Shown piece after piece: positions 44,487 through 56,929 of a stretch of 64,000 nucleotides of DNA. The stretch comes from Cephalopachus bancanus. Its lineage: Eukaryota > Chordata > Mammalia > Primates > Tarsiidae. Position numbers and translations under genes: made by a program. The notes beneath the pieces are model-generated. The model was not told the DNA's origin and made no database searches. It saw only the letters and a program-made list of their open reading frames with translations. Where the stretch lies: assembly GCA_027257055.1 (NCBI GenBank), contig JAPVLO010000044.1:1674001-1738000 (forward strand), in the 5' to 3' direction. Each line of letters opens with the position of its first letter. Position 1 is the first letter of the stretch.

Positions 44487-44757
44487 TTGGAGATAGGGTC
44501 TTTAAGAAGAAATTAAGGTTAAATGAGGCCATAAAGGTGGGGCCCTAATCCAATAGGCCTGAGAGAGAGTGGGAATGTGAGCACACAGGGAATAAACTAT
44601 ATTAGGTGACCATCTGCCACCCAAAAAGGGAGGCCAGGAGAAATCAACCATGTGGATACCTTGATCTTGGACTTCTAGCCTACAGACTGCGAGAAAAGTT
44701 AAACTTCTAGTTTGAGCTACTCAGTCTGTGTTATGGCAGCCCTAGTAGACTAATATG
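44487..44757 (+). mobile_element. MLT1-type LTR (ERVL-MaLR)
   Basis: GGAGATAGGGTCTTTAAGAA, AATTAAGGTTAAATGAGGCC, GGGGCCCTAATCCAATAGG, CTTGATCTTGGACTTCTAGC and GTTATGGCAGCCCTAGTAGA match MLT1-family LTRs. No internal sequence follows. Confidence 0.85.
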
Positions 44758-44892
44758 GGCAAAGGAAACAGATTTTGTCAGAGAGTTGTCTTTCTATAGT
44801 TAGGGATAATTTAAAACAAGACCAAATTAAAACAACAACCACAACAGGGAAATGAGTATGTGTCAGAGATAACTATGCATTTGCCAACCCTT

Positions 44893-45240
44893 CTGCAATA
44901 AACTAAATGTTTGTACCTTCTTCCCCCAGTTCCAGCGTTGAAACCCTGATCCTAATGTAACGGTATTTAGATGTAATTAAGGGTAATTTGATCATGAGAG
45001 GCAATTAGGTCATAAGAGTGGAATCCTCATGAATGGAATTAGTGCCCTTCTAAGAAGAGGCCAGTTAACTCTCTTTTCTCCATATGAGGAAACAATGAGA
45101 AGTTGTCTGTCTGCAACCTGGAAGCAAGCTCTCACCAGAACCTGCTCATGCTGGTACCCTGACCTCAAACTTCCAGCACACAGATTTGTGAGAATAAATT
45201 TCTGTTGTTTCTCAGCCAGTCTATGATGCTTTTTTTAAAA
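44893..45240 (+). mobile_element. MLT1/MST-type LTR (ERVL-MaLR)
   Basis: AACTAAATGTTTGTACC, GTTGAAACCCTGATCCTAAT, GGCAATTAGGTCATAAGAG, CTCATGAATGGAATTAGTGC, CACCAGAACCTGCTCATGCT and GAGAATAAATTTCTGTTGTT are MaLR LTR phrases. It lies head-to-tail after a different MaLR LTR and carries no retroviral gene. Confidence 0.87.
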
Positions 45241-46069
45241 AAAATAGCAGCTCAAACTGATTAAGAAACCTCTTTATTGATAACAACACAACTAAGAATG
45301 GCTAAAATGTAATGACTAGATTGGACACTGTCAATGTCACACACACCACAAAAATGATGTCACCTGACCCTCACAACACATCTAGGGAGCAAATTCTAGA
45401 GAGGTGAAAACTGCAGCTTGGACCACAGGAAGGAAGTGTAGAAGTCTTACTCTGTACTCTGTTCCTTCTGCCCTTGAAACCAGTGTTCTCAACCCCCATG
45501 GCATTCTGCTGTCAACATTCTCTAAACTAAAAAAGCTTTATAAGGGATGCTTAGAAGCAGCCAGAAGAGCAGCCTAGTCTCGCAGGAAGGACGTTCAAAC
45601 CTGCTAGAAAGCTGATGGGTTCGGGGAAGGCTGCCTCAGCTCTCCTTTGGGCCACACTTTCATGACCTGGATCACTTCCTAAAATGGTTTCATTTTACAA
45701 ATGAGCATGAGTCTCCCCTGAAAGCAGCCAACATTGGCAGAGATTTAATAATTAGCATTTCAAAGTGTTCATTTTCATTTTCCCCTTTGCCAGGGTGAGA
45801 ACCACTACAGGACAAAAATGAGCTCCTTTCTTCCACTCTCAACCTGGAGGGATCGTTACAGAGAAAGTAACACCAGCTCATCCCTACAGCTGGCTCCCAT
45901 GGCCAATTCTAAAGGATGGTCCCATCCTGGCCCGGCCCTGTCCCAAGGACCACCTTTTGAGGGTGATACAGAGACCCATTAATGTCTGTCCATATTGTCA
46001 CAGCCCCTAGAAAAGGGCATGGCAAGGGCCCAAGAGCTCCTGTACATTCCTGAATAATAATATTGAGAA
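45241..46069. other. Unique sequence with weak MIR-like text
   Basis: 45295-45420 is possibly a degenerate antisense MIR. The rest is unrecognised. Confidence 0.35.
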
Positions 46070-46354
46070 GCCAGGCTCGGTGGCTCAACCTATAATCCCG
46101 TGCCTTTGGGAGGCTAAGGTGAGTGGATTGCCCAAGCCCGTGGGTTTGAGACCCGCCTGGGCAGGCAAGACCTCATCTCTACAATAAAATAAAATAAAAT
46201 AAAAATTAGCCGGGTGTGGTAGCGTGTGCCTGTAATTCCGACTACTTGGAAGACTGATACGGAAGGATCGCCGGAGCCCAGCAGGTCGAGGCTGCGGTGG
46301 CCGGGAGCGGCCACTGCACTCCAGTCTGGGCACTGAGTGAGACTCCAACTCAAA
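46070..46354 (+). mobile_element. Young-class Alu
   Basis: A full dimer. B box GTGGGTTTGAGACCCGC (one CpG-type change in the stem). Short form CAGGCAAGACC. The linker has grown to (AAAAT)n. The tail is an (AAT)n run. The flanks AATAATAATATTGAGA and AATAATAATACTGAGA are the likely target-site duplication. Confidence 0.95.
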
Positions 46355-46378
46355 TAATAATAATAATAATACTGAGAG

Positions 46379-47354
46379 CGAATAAAAGGTGCGCTTCCCC
46401 TTATGTCCTATGCACTCCCAGTAAGTAGCTTCAGGGGATCCTTGACTTCCCTATAGTCTATGCACAATCAACAGAAAGATGCAAATCTCCATTTACTCCC
46501 TTTTTCAAAGTGGTTATATGTTTGAATAATATAATATCAATGTAATCATAAGCCTTGTGATTTTTATAATTTTTGTGTAATGCATGATATCTTGGGCCTT
46601 GTAAACTCCCTTTACTCTATGGAAAACTTGATTAACATTTCTGTCGGCCCTACTGATAAAAACTATGAGATACCTCTGATACCCAGCACCAAGAAGTCTG
46701 GACTGAAAAGTGTCACTATCGATAAATGCAACTGAAACTCAAGTTCTATACAATGCTCTGCCAGTCACATGGCTAATGGATAGGTACTAACAACTCTGGA
46801 CTTGCAAAAGTGAACTGTAAAAGCCTGGAGGGTAAGTAGAACCGTTTTAGAAAGATCTTGAGTCTGGCTCTGTTCCCTGGATTCGAACTTAGAAAGAAAC
46901 TTCTTTCTACCAGTTCCCTGCTCCTTTGATTTATTGGTATCAAGGGGAGTAGCTGAGTGATACTCGGACCATAACAAGGGATGACTTCTCAAAACTGTGA
47001 CTCAGCCCTTCCCAACATGCCCAATGGGTCACCTCTGGGACATTCCTTACAGGAATTAATGAGAACATGCTGAGCATGCTGCTGGTAATTTCGGGATTTG
47101 CAGATTAGGGCCAAGACACCCGTGCAGCAAAGGAAGGAGGAAACTTTACCTGGGCTAAAGCTAGTATCGTTGGGTACAGTGACCACTAGCACCATGTAGC
47201 TACTGAGCCCTTGCAATGTGACAAGGACAAGTTGAGAATGCTCTAAGTTCAAAATACATATCAGATTTTAAAGATTGTATACAAAAAGGAAGATAAAATA
47301 TGTCATTAATATTTTATCTTGGTTACATGTTGGAAAGATAATATTTTGGATATA
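46379..47354. other. Unique sequence, nothing recognised
   Basis: No repeat or gene is recognised. Confidence 0.45.
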
Positions 47355-47787
47355 CAGTTGACCCTTGAGCAACATAGATTTGAACTGCACAGGTCCACTT
47401 ATATGAAAGTTTTCTTCTGCCTCAGACACCCCTGGGACAGCAAGACCAACCCTTCTCTTCCACTTCCTCCTCAGCCTACTCAAAGCAAAGAAGAGAAGGA
47501 AGACCTTTTGACAATGTACATCCACAGCAAATATATTCTCTCTTCCATATGATTTTCTGATATTTTCTTTTCTCTAGCTTAGTTTATTATAAGAATACAG
47601 TATATAGTGCATATGACATATAAAATATGTGCTAATTGGCTGTTTATGTTACCAATAAAGCTTCAGGAAAAAGTATGTCCAAGTTTTGGGGAAGTCGTTA
47701 AGTTAGGGGGACTCGAAAGTTATAGGCAGGTTTTTAACTACATGGAGAATTGGCACCAATAACTCTCACATTGTTCAAGGATCAACT
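47355..47787. mobile_element. Tigger-type non-autonomous DNA transposon
   Basis: The terminal CAGTTGACCCTTGAGCAAC and the complement of GTTCAAGGATCAACT are inverted repeats flanked by TA. The interior has GGTCCACTTATATGAAAG, ACAGCAAGACCAACCCTTCT, CTCAGCCTACTCAAAG and AGAATACAGTATATAGTGC, as in the common Tigger-derived mammalian elements. No transposase frame remains. Confidence 0.87.
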
Positions 47788-47924
47788 TTTAGCTTAGATA
47801 CAGCATATAATTAAAAGAGCCCTACCTATTTCTTTCTGCTTTTTTAAACTTGGTTACGCCAAAGGATTTTCCTAGTTCTCTAGATCTTTCTCCATCATTC
47901 ATCGCCTTATTTCACTCTCTCGCT

Positions 47925-48095
47925 GGCACTTGTCACCATCTGAAATTCTGTTTTATATAGTCATTTGCTCTTCAGTTTCTGTCTCTCCTCTGGAATATAA
48001 GGTTCCTGAAGGCAGAGGCTCTGTCTGCCTATCTAATTGGATGTTTTTTCCCAGTATACAGTGTCACGCACAAGATAATCATTTAATGACTAATT
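47925..48095. mobile_element. L2-like fragment
   Basis: TGGAATATAAGGTTCCTGAA and GGCAGAGGCTCTGTCTGCCT are typical of the L2 3' region. Confidence 0.65.
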
Positions 48096-48249
48096 TTTAG
48101 GTTGCATGAAAGATGAAAGGAAGCTCAGGTAGAAGCTCCTATTCTGAAGCACCTCTGACCACCAGGTGGAACTGACCACTTCCTTGCTTGTACCAAATGC
48201 CACCATATACAGAAAATTTTCACAGACCAAATAGCATTTTAGGACACAT

Positions 48250-48365
48250 ATGTTTACCTGTCAGTCTCCTTCCCCTAGACACTGAGCTCCTTGATTGCAA
48301 GAACCTTATCATACTTGCCTTTTTATTTCCAGATACTTAGGAGGTATCTGATAAATATTTTATGA
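48250..48365. mobile_element. L2-like fragment
   Basis: CTAGACACTGAGCTCCTTGA, GCAAGAACCTTATCATACTT and CTGATAAATATTTTATGAAT are the L2 3'-terminal phrases. Confidence 0.65.
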
Positions 48366-48589
48366 ATAAATCAACCATTGAAACTTTTCTTTTCTGTAAT
48401 ATAGAAGTCTACAATGAGCTAACTCTCTCAAATAAGGGACCATTCTGGCCTCAGATCAATGATGTCCTTTTGTGTCTCTGTCTTGATCATCTTAACGGAC
48501 CTCCTTTCATGACAAGAAAACATCTGTATTTCAACAGTAAGATATGATTTGGCAGGCCAGTTGGGTGGAATAACCCGATAATACAATTA

Positions 48590-48785
48590 TTATTTATAGA
48601 GTACTTTATATTTTGTTAGGTCTTTCATGTTCTCTACCATTTTATTTGACCCTCAAAACTCCTTTGCTAAGTGGGAGGAACACGCATTAGGACTGCATTT
48701 TCCAAAAGAAGAAATAGGATCAGAGAGGTTACCCACATTGGCTTGGTTAGAGTAAGTAACTGGTGGGGCTAGAATACAAGCCCAA
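48590..48785 (-). mobile_element. MIR element, antisense
   Basis: TTTATTTGACCCTCAAAACT, GAAGAAATAGGATCAGAGAG, GTTACCCACATTGGCTTGG and GGTGGGGCTAGAATACAAGC are antisense MIR phrases. Confidence 0.8.
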
Positions 48786-48889
48786 CTTTAGATTTCTCTT
48801 CAGTGCTTTTTCTGGGTTCTTCTGACAAGAATACAACAGACCATTCACTCTCCACAAACAGAAGGAAGCAAAATTTCTTCTATTCTGTG

Positions 48890-49120
48890 CACCTCTGCCC
48901 ATAGTGTTCCCTGTCATTTATAAGATAAAATTCAAACCACTTTTCTCAGCATACATAGCTTTCTGCAGTCTTATCTTTCCAGTCTTATCACGTCTTATCT
49001 CCTGATAATGACCTCTCCCCACATGCACATCCATGTACTCAGATAGTAAACCCTCAGATAATTTCCACTCCATTTACCCATTTATGAGACCTAAGTTGCT
49101 TTCTTCAAAACTCATTTGCA
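48890..49120. mobile_element. L2-like fragment
   Basis: AAGATAAAATTCAAACCACT, CATAGCTTTCTGCAGTCTTA and CTGATAATGACCTCTCCCCA resemble a diverged L2 3' region. Confidence 0.5.
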
Positions 49121-49183
49121 TTCTTTCCTTCCATCTTATGTCCTCCTTGTCCCTTAGTCCTTTCAGGCCACATCCTTGCTTTT

Positions 49184-49221
49184 TTGTATTCATCATTCAA
49201 ATTTGTATTCATCATTCAAAT
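49184..49221 (+). repeat. 19-bp perfect tandem duplication
   Basis: The unit TTGTATTCATCATTCAAAT repeats twice with period 19 and no mismatch. Confidence 0.95.
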
Positions 49222-50799
49222 TTGCTTAATCAATAAATGGCATTTCCTGGATTTGGAACTGAAGAGTCAATATTTGAGGTGGGATTCAGATGAGATTTGA
49301 TTTACTGGGCCAACCTTAGCTCAGAACATAGTCTTTTTCTGTTTATTTGTTTGTTTTGTTTTGTTTTTCTACTTTCTTGGGTGTCTATTTAATCTAAGAG
49401 TGATGTTAAAGAAAAAGTTTATTCTGATACTTGTTGAAGTGGTAAGGAGGGCTTTATTCAAGACTATTACAATAAGGTTCAACTATGAATACAACAAAAG
49501 AAAGTGGGGATGTATAGTCAAGAAACAGGGTAAGGATGTCAGTGGATGGAGATATTCTGGCTAAACTGACCTAACAAGATACTTGCTAAAGGCAAGCTGA
49601 GAATTTATATGTCAAAAGTGAGGGAAGAAGAACTTGATCAATTATCAGGGATGATGACAAATCAAAAGTGGAGAAATGACTTAGCAGGATTCTTCCCAAA
49701 ACTGGGCTGGTCAGGCCAAGATAAAACAAGGACCAAGCTCAAGGCCTAGTTGAAAAGAGGGCTCAGAGGCATCTGGCTAAAGTTTGGCTAAGGAGAGAGT
49801 GTTTGTAAGTGGCTTCTTCCTGTGGTTTAAAATGGCTGCATGTACCTCCTTAGTCTATGTGCTCCTATGAACAACAAAGAATAGCTTTGTTCTTAATTCC
49901 TAGAAAAAAATCCAAAGACTCACTCAGATTGAACCAGATTTAGCATGTGTCAAACTCTTGTCCAGGTGGTTGGCTTGTGCTAAGTCACTAGAGTAGGGAA
50001 ATAAAGTGCTATCATCAAAATCATGGACATTTCAAACAAAATTGTGCCTCAGTATTACCTCTGAATTTGCAGGCCCCCTGGGCAAGAGTTTAAATGGAAG
50101 TCCACCATCCCATATGTATAAATATTTTGAAGTTCAATCCAATTAACAAATGGTTAGATAAAGCATGTTCTATCCTTTCTGGGGGTTGGCGGATTAAAAA
50201 AGATGTCCTAAATTTTTATTTGCTAATTCTGGCAACCCTACCCTACCTTGACAAATGAACCTTCATAGTGACAAAATTGAAGAATAAGTGTGGAGCCTCT
50301 GAGTCCCTCTGATGTCCCCTTGGAGAGCACAAAGAGAAGCAGGGAAAGATGTATTCCTCACTCTTGGGCATATTCTTTGTTATGCCAAAAACTACCACTA
50401 CCTCCCTATCTGAGAAGATGTGGATAATTCGCCTTTTCTCTTACCTGAAAGCCTCCATAGTTGAGTCCTACCTGCTCTCCACAACTGTTCTTCTCTGACT
50501 TCCATAGTAGGACTACTTGCAAACCTTCCTGGCATTCAGGTCCAACTGCCTTTCGTTTTGAGGAAATAAGACTAGAGAGGTAAAAAAGTACTTCCCTGGG
50601 GCCTGAAGTGTGTTAGTCACAGAAGCAGATGTTTGGGTTACAAGTCAGACTGTGCCAGGGCTAAGCACCAGATCCACATGACAGAGGCAACCATGTGGTC
50701 TTTAATAAGTATATTCCTACGCATATGTTTGTGATATGCAGAACTCTCTCAAGCTTGGGACTCAGGACAAAGGTTCTTTGAGCCAGGTCTAAGGGCAGC
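49222..50799. other. Unclassified; possible old LTR at 49400-50040
   Basis: 49400-50040 (GGAGGGCTTTATTCAAGAC, AAACTGACCTAACAAGATAC, TTGCTAAAGGCAAGCTGAG) has the feel of an old LTR, but I cannot assign it. 50205-50245 holds a truncated end of the palindromic MITE seen at 39635. No gene is recognised. Confidence 0.3.
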
Positions 50800-51130
50800 G
50801 TTGGGATTTTTTTCATCCAGACATATACAGCTAGACCATATCTCCCAATGAATTCTGGCCAGTGAATGTTGGCTTCTTTGAGGTCTAACACATGAAAGCC
50901 TCTCACACAATTCTTTACACTCTCTTTTTCCCTATTCACTAGATAAATGGAGAACATTCTAAAACCTTGGAGGAGAATAGGATCACAGATAGAATAAACC
51001 TTGGTTCCTGAATAACTGCCTAGAGCAGAGCCGCCTTGCAACTTCCACCTCTAATTGGATTATAACTGAGCAAGAAATCTATTTCTATCATGTTAAGCCT
51101 CTGAGCTGTTGGTTTTTCTCTGTTAAAGAA
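50800..51130 (+). mobile_element. Old LTR-like fragment (MaLR-like)
   Basis: ACCATATCTCCCAATGAATT, CTGGCCAGTGAATGTTGGC, CTAGAGCAGAGCC, ACTGAGCAAGAAATCTATTT and AGCCTCTGAGCTGTTGGTTT follow an LTR-type 3' pattern also present at 60960-61320. The family is uncertain. A 126-codon minus frame (50661-51041) overlaps it and is not a gene. Confidence 0.5.
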
Positions 51131-51743
51131 ACCAGTGTTACCTTAACTCATGCAAGGGTTGATGGGAAGAGGGACAGAGAAAAATGTCTGCTGGTGTGGC
51201 AACTAATAAGCTAACGTTTACCATGATTACCTCCAAATAGCTCATAGGCATATAGCAATAACAGTCAGGTGACACTACTACCTGCATTACTAGCTGTGTC
51301 ACCAGAGGTCTTTATGTATTACAAAATACTGAGCAATACAACCTAGAGCCTGTGTGGTTAATGTAATATACTTAACAAAGAACTCTGCCCACGTGACTTA
51401 CAGCATTGGCGTGTGAAGAATTCAAGACCTGGTAATGATTTTCCAGTGCCTAGGTATCATATTCTTATCAATATGACTTTAAGTTATGAGCTGAAAAACC
51501 GATAGTGTAATAAGTGGCTATAAAAATGTCAGTATCAGCCCACAGTTAAGAAGTGCTAGGCAAAACAGCCTGTTGCTGAAGACTCTGCCAGGTCAGCTGC
51601 CTCTCTTTTTTAGGACAAACAGAAAAGTTCTCATTCACTTTTACAGTTTCAAAGAACTGTATTCAAAATAGCCAAGGAACCTCTGATGCACTTTTGTTTG
51701 GAATGGGAAGGGAAGTAGATGTGAGAGTTTCCTCAAAGCTTCT
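51131..51743. other. Unique sequence, nothing recognised
   Basis: No repeat or gene is recognised. Confidence 0.45.
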
Positions 51744-52029
51744 TTTTTTTTTTGAGTTGGAGTCTCACTCTGTCGCCCAGACTGGAGTGCAGTGGCTGCT
51801 CCCAGCCACTGCAGCCTTGACCTGCTGGGCTCCGGCGATCCTTCTGCCTCAGTCTTCCAAGTAGCTGGAACTACAGGTGCGCGCTACCACGCCCGGCTAA
51901 TTTTTTTGATTTTATTGTAGAGCTGAGGTCTCGCCTGCCCAAGCAGATCTTGAACCCGCGGGCTCAGGCAATCCACTCACCTCAGTCTCCCAAAGGTGCG
52001 GGATTACAGGCTGAGCCACAGAGCCCGGC
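51744..52029 (-). mobile_element. Palindrome-class Alu, - strand
   Basis: A full dimer with a perfect 16-base duplication TTTCCTCAAAGCTTCT (51728-51743 and 52030-52045). In its own sense the B box is GCGGGTTCAAGATCTGC (3' half decayed), with CAGGCGAGACC. Confidence 0.96.
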
Positions 52030-52045
52030 TTTCCTCAAAGCTTCT

Positions 52046-53469
52046 TAAGGATGGAGTTTTAAAACACTGTGTTGGTAGAGAGTATGAGGGGTGAAGACTT
52101 TCTTTGACGAGAGGACAATATCAACAGACAACAGGATGTAGAATTGTAAAAAACGAAACAAAACTTGGGAAATCTGTAAAAATTTGGAGAGAAATACGTA
52201 GGGTCGGGTGTTTCAAAGAGAAGAATCAAAGTGTTGAATGAGAATAAATGTATAAAGCCAATATATATTGATTGGTCCCACTTGTGGGGATTTTAATCTT
52301 TTTCTGTAAATGCACCATCTTCTTTAGACGCAGTTAAGTCTTTTCATGTGTTTGGGATCACACACTCAGGCCACTGCAGTCCACTATCACAAAATAAAGA
52401 TTTAACCTTGACCAACAACTTGGAATCAGGTCATACCAGGTGAGTACAAAGTAAAGAGGCACAGTTGCCAGTTCTGTTTTAAATCAAGTTTGAGAGTCTT
52501 GATGTGTGTCTAAAACATTCAGCAAAGAGTTAAACAAGAAACCATAAAAAATGATAGAAACAATATGAGATCTAACATCTCAACAGTTGCCAAAACTAGC
52601 AAATAATCAAAATCTGGTCGCAAAACTTCTCCAGATACACAATGGCACCAATACCAGCTTAAGAACAAAGCTGCCCAATATATTTTTAAAATCCCTCTCG
52701 TCTCCACTCATCTCCTGACCAAATGTTGGCCACAAACTGGCTCACAGAATTTTGAGTTGTAAAAAGGTTCAAGATTAACCAGAGCAGTAATTCTCAAATC
52801 AGGGGGAGGGGAAGATACCACCTCTCCACCCCCTGTGATGGGGGCATATTAGAACCTGGGGAAGCAGATGTTTAAAAGAATATTCATTGCTGTAATTGTA
52901 TACTAGAAGCAGGAGAGCATTTTGTTTCCTTAGAAGACACACAAAGAAACCCTACAAAAATCTCCTTGACTGGCAAAGAAATGTAGACATTCTCTGTGCC
53001 AACCAGGAAGATTATGGTGGAGAGGCATGCCAGAATCTCAAGAGGTGAAAGAAATGATGTGTGAGCTGTTAATGCTATCAAACGGGAATTATTGTTTAAA
53101 AGCTAGTAAAGTCTGATAAAGAGTGACTCTTTTTCACATATTAAATAATTCCTTTACCCTTCCATTCAACACTATGTGCCAAGGAGAGTGGAAGCAGTAG
53201 GAAACAGTGCTGAATGAGGCCCGGGACCAGCCTGCTATATTCCAGTGTGGAGACTCACACATGATCAGGAAATGGACAGTGCAAGTTTAGTTTTATAGAG
53301 ATATACAAGTCGTGCTAACAACAATGAAATCAGGGAAGGCAGCCCTGAAAAGGTAATGCCTCCCCATCACCATCGTCACTATCACCAAGGTCATTACTGT
53401 GCTTCTTATGAGTCAGGCCACAGAGTAAATATGTTAAGAGAGAAAAAGTCAAAACTCTGTGATACACAG
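52046..53469. other. Mostly unique; weak hAT- and L2-like text
   Basis: 52780-52870 (AGCAGTAATTCTCAAATCAG, GATGGGGGCATATTAGAACC) faintly resembles a hAT MITE, and 53150-53350 faintly resembles L2. No gene is seen. Confidence 0.3.
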
Positions 53470-54060
<591 letters not shown>

Positions 54061-54234
54061 ACACAAGGTGAGAGGGGGAACTGACTATAAGCACTTTCAT
54101 GAATCTGACTCAAATTCATAGCTTTAGGAATAATTTAGACTATTTGGGATCCTGATAAAATTCTGCAAATGCTTATCTTTGAAAGGGAAGGGTGATTTTC
54201 AGAGATTGAGGGTTAAGGAAAATGGGGAGATGTT

Positions 54235-54360
54235 GGTCAAAGAGTGCAAACTTTCAGTTACATAGAAGCTCTGGAGACCTCATGTACAGCTTGGTGACCA
54301 AGTTAATAATACTGTATTGTATGCTTGAAATTTGTTCAGAGTAGATCTTATGTATTCCTA

Positions 54361-54393
<33 letters not shown>

Positions 54394-54545
54394 AACTATG
54401 TAAGGCGACATAGTTAATTAGCTTGATTGTGGTAATCACGTTATAACATATACATAGACCAAAACATCCTATTTTGTACACCTTAAATACTCACAATTGT
54501 TTTTGTCAGTTATACCCCAATAAAGCTGGGGGGCAGAGAAGAAAA
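54235..54545 (+). mobile_element. L1M-type 3' UTR
   Basis: TACATAGAAGCTCTGGAGAC, TGTACAGCTTGGTGACCAAG, AATAATACTGTATTGTATGC, AATTAGCTTGATTGTGGTAA, TTTTGTACACCTTAAATACT and CCCCAATAAAGCTGGGGGG are an L1 3' UTR in + orientation, interrupted by (AC)n at 54359-54387. Confidence 0.88.
54359..54387 (+). repeat. (AC)14 microsatellite
   Basis: A short AC run within the L1 3' UTR. Confidence 0.97.
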
Positions 54546-55610
54546 GTAAGGCTCCCTGTCTAGGCACCCAAGGCAGCCCTTTTGAAGTGGGGGTGACCAC
54601 GTTCTCTCAAGGAAGTTCTGTAAGTGGCAGAGCACCATGCAAGGAAAGACTCTTTCTGGACTTTTCCCTTATATTTCTCATTTTACTGCTGAAAACATCT
54701 TCTTTGCATTAGAAGATTTTTAAATTTCCCCCCAACCATGCATTTAAAGCCTCTGCCCACCCTGATTTTCTTTCCAAGAGGTTATTCTCCCTTGTCATTT
54801 AGTAAATGCTTTCCTCACTTGAGTCATCCACTCCAGGGACAAGATGTCAGGGCTTCTCATGTTTCTGAAGGGCTTTTCCTATTCATACCTTTCTACAGGT
54901 GGCTGTGACTGTCTAGAGAAGAAATCCAACAGTAAAAGTCTTCATTAAGATGAATTGTCAGAGACTGGGCCTGGACTGGATTAAACGCAATTTTAAATCT
55001 GGTCTTGAAAAATAATTGGATAGGCAAATTAATAGTACAAATGAGTAAATTCTCTATTACTTCCAGTGTGAGTAAAATAAAAGGATTCTGGAATTATATT
55101 TTTCAATTAAAGTAGGATGTTTCACAGATTCCTGGAATAGCACCCAGTACCCAGTATGGCACAAGCAGGTATTGAATTAGTGTTTGCCGAACAGCTGAAT
55201 AAATTGATTCTATATGGATTGATCCGTTTTCAAGGAATTAGGATGTGAAAAATAATCTTACACTAAGATGAGACTGAAAAATACAAAAATTTCTTTGGTT
55301 CAGAAATATCATGAAAAGCAATAGATACTTTAAATAAATATTCAGAAGTGACATCACATAAAAAGTTCCAGATGATAATATTCTATCAACATGTATTGTA
55401 GTTGATGGCAATTAATATTTATTCATAAGGAAAAACTCTACAAAGCAACTTAAACATACTTATTTTTTTAAATGCTAAACATGTTACTAAAAATGATAGA
55501 AATAACTTTTATTGTGTCCTACCGTATGTCATTAGCCTGTTTATTTCCTTTCAAGTACTGATTGCTATTAAAAGTGTTTTTTTTGTTGTTTATTCTCTGT
55601 CCCTACATTA
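54546..55610. other. Unique AT-rich sequence
   Basis: No repeat family or gene is recognised. TAAT-type words are frequent from 54950 on. Confidence 0.4.
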
Positions 55611-55625
55611 TACACACACACAAAT

Positions 55626-55670
<45 letters not shown>
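55611..55670 (+). repeat. Interrupted (AC)n microsatellite
   Basis: AC repeats with AAAT and AAAC interruptions. Confidence 0.96.
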
Positions 55671-55672
<2 letters not shown>

Positions 55673-56152
55673 ACTATAATGTGGTAAGTTCTATATCAGC
55701 CACTTTTCTCCAGTCCCGAATATAGGTGTGCTACATTGCAAGCATGCAAAAAATATATACATTCAATTTTAAATATTTACTGAATGACTGAATTAATGTT
55801 ATCACATTTGCTGCCAACTAATTAAAGCTTATTTTTACATCATACAAATAATGTCAAGGCCAGGTCTTCAAAGCAAAACATTTTAAGACCTCTCTCATCC
55901 TACCTCACACCTCACACCTCACCCTTTTTGCTTTTAGGAGCAAAACATTTAATCTTTTATTGGGTCCTAGTTCTGCAGAATTCTCTCCCCTCCTGACACA
56001 GGAGGATTCCTGGAAAGTATTGCTGCAACTCAGCCTGAGGCTAGACTGATGGTTGAACCTGGAGGAAGGGAGGCAGTTCCTCTAAAGGAGGTCCAAAACA
56101 GGTGCTTCCTAAGAGACCTCATGACTTCTGGATGTTAGACCCTGTGCCAGTT
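55671..56152. other. Unique sequence, nothing recognised
   Basis: It contains a short CACACCTCACACCTCACC run near 55905-55922. No gene. Confidence 0.45.
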
Positions 56153-56168
56153 AATAAATGAGATCTGG

Positions 56169-56472
56169 GCAGGGCTTGGTGGCTCAGCCTGTAATCATGT
56201 ACTTTGGGAGGCTGAAGTGAGTGGATTGCCTGAGTCCGCGGGTTCGAGACCCGCCTGGGCAACTTGGTGAGACCTCATCTCTGCGATAAAAATCAAAAAA
56301 TTAGCCGGATGTGGTAGCACGTGCCTGTAGTTCCAGCTACTGGAAAGCTGAGGCGGAAGTATCACCGGAGCCCAGCAGGTCGAGGCTGCAATGGCCGGGA
56401 GCGGCCACTGCACTCCATTCTGGGAGACAGAGTGAGACTCCAACTCAAAAAATAAAAATAAAAAAATAAAAA
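56169..56472 (+). mobile_element. Palindrome-class Alu with perfect stem, long form
   Basis: A full dimer. The perfect 16-base duplication AATAAATGAGATCTGG lies at 56153-56168 and 56473-56488. GCGGGTTCGAGACCCGC is fully paired, yet it keeps CAACTTGGTGAGACC. The linker is AAAAATCAAAAAATTAG. Confidence 0.96.
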
Positions 56473-56537
56473 AATAAATGAGATCTGGAAAGACTTTAAT
56501 CTAAAGTGGCAGTAGCCTCTAAAGTACCTCTCTCAAT

Positions 56538-56822
56538 CTTTTCTTTTTGAGTTGGAGTCTCACTGCCGCCCAGGTTGGAGTGCAGTGGCACTCTCACAGC
56601 CATTACAACCTCGAGTTGCTGGTCTCAGGCCATCCTTCTGCCTCAGTCTTACAACTAGCTGGAACTACAGGCACATGCCACCACACCTGTCTAATTTTTT
56701 TTTATTGTAAAGGCGAGGTCTCTCCAAGTTGCCCAGGCTGGTCTCGAACCCTGGACACAGGCAATCCTTTCGCCTTAGCCTCCCAAAGTGCTGTGATTAC
56801 AGGCTTGAGCCACCGCGCCCAG
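56538..56822 (-). mobile_element. Old-class Alu, - strand
   Basis: A diverged dimer. In its own sense it has the full-length A box (GGCTCAAGCCTGTAATC) and the ancestral B box CCAGGGTTCGAGACCAGC. It faces the 56169 copy tail-to-tail with about 65 bases between. Confidence 0.92.
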
Positions 56823-56929
56823 CTCAATCAAGTGGAGCCACAAGTAACAGGAGGAAAATAGAAGGAAATATTGTGAAACCGGGAAGATTGCCCTTGTTAA
56901 CAGCACAGAGGGGAAAAAAATAATTTTTT

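Noticed and set aside
50661..51041. 126-codon minus-strand frame
   Set aside because: It overlaps an LTR-like fragment and has no recognised domain.
55905..55922. Telomere-like or satellite repeat (CACACCT)n
   Set aside because: Only about three irregular units; simple-sequence noise.
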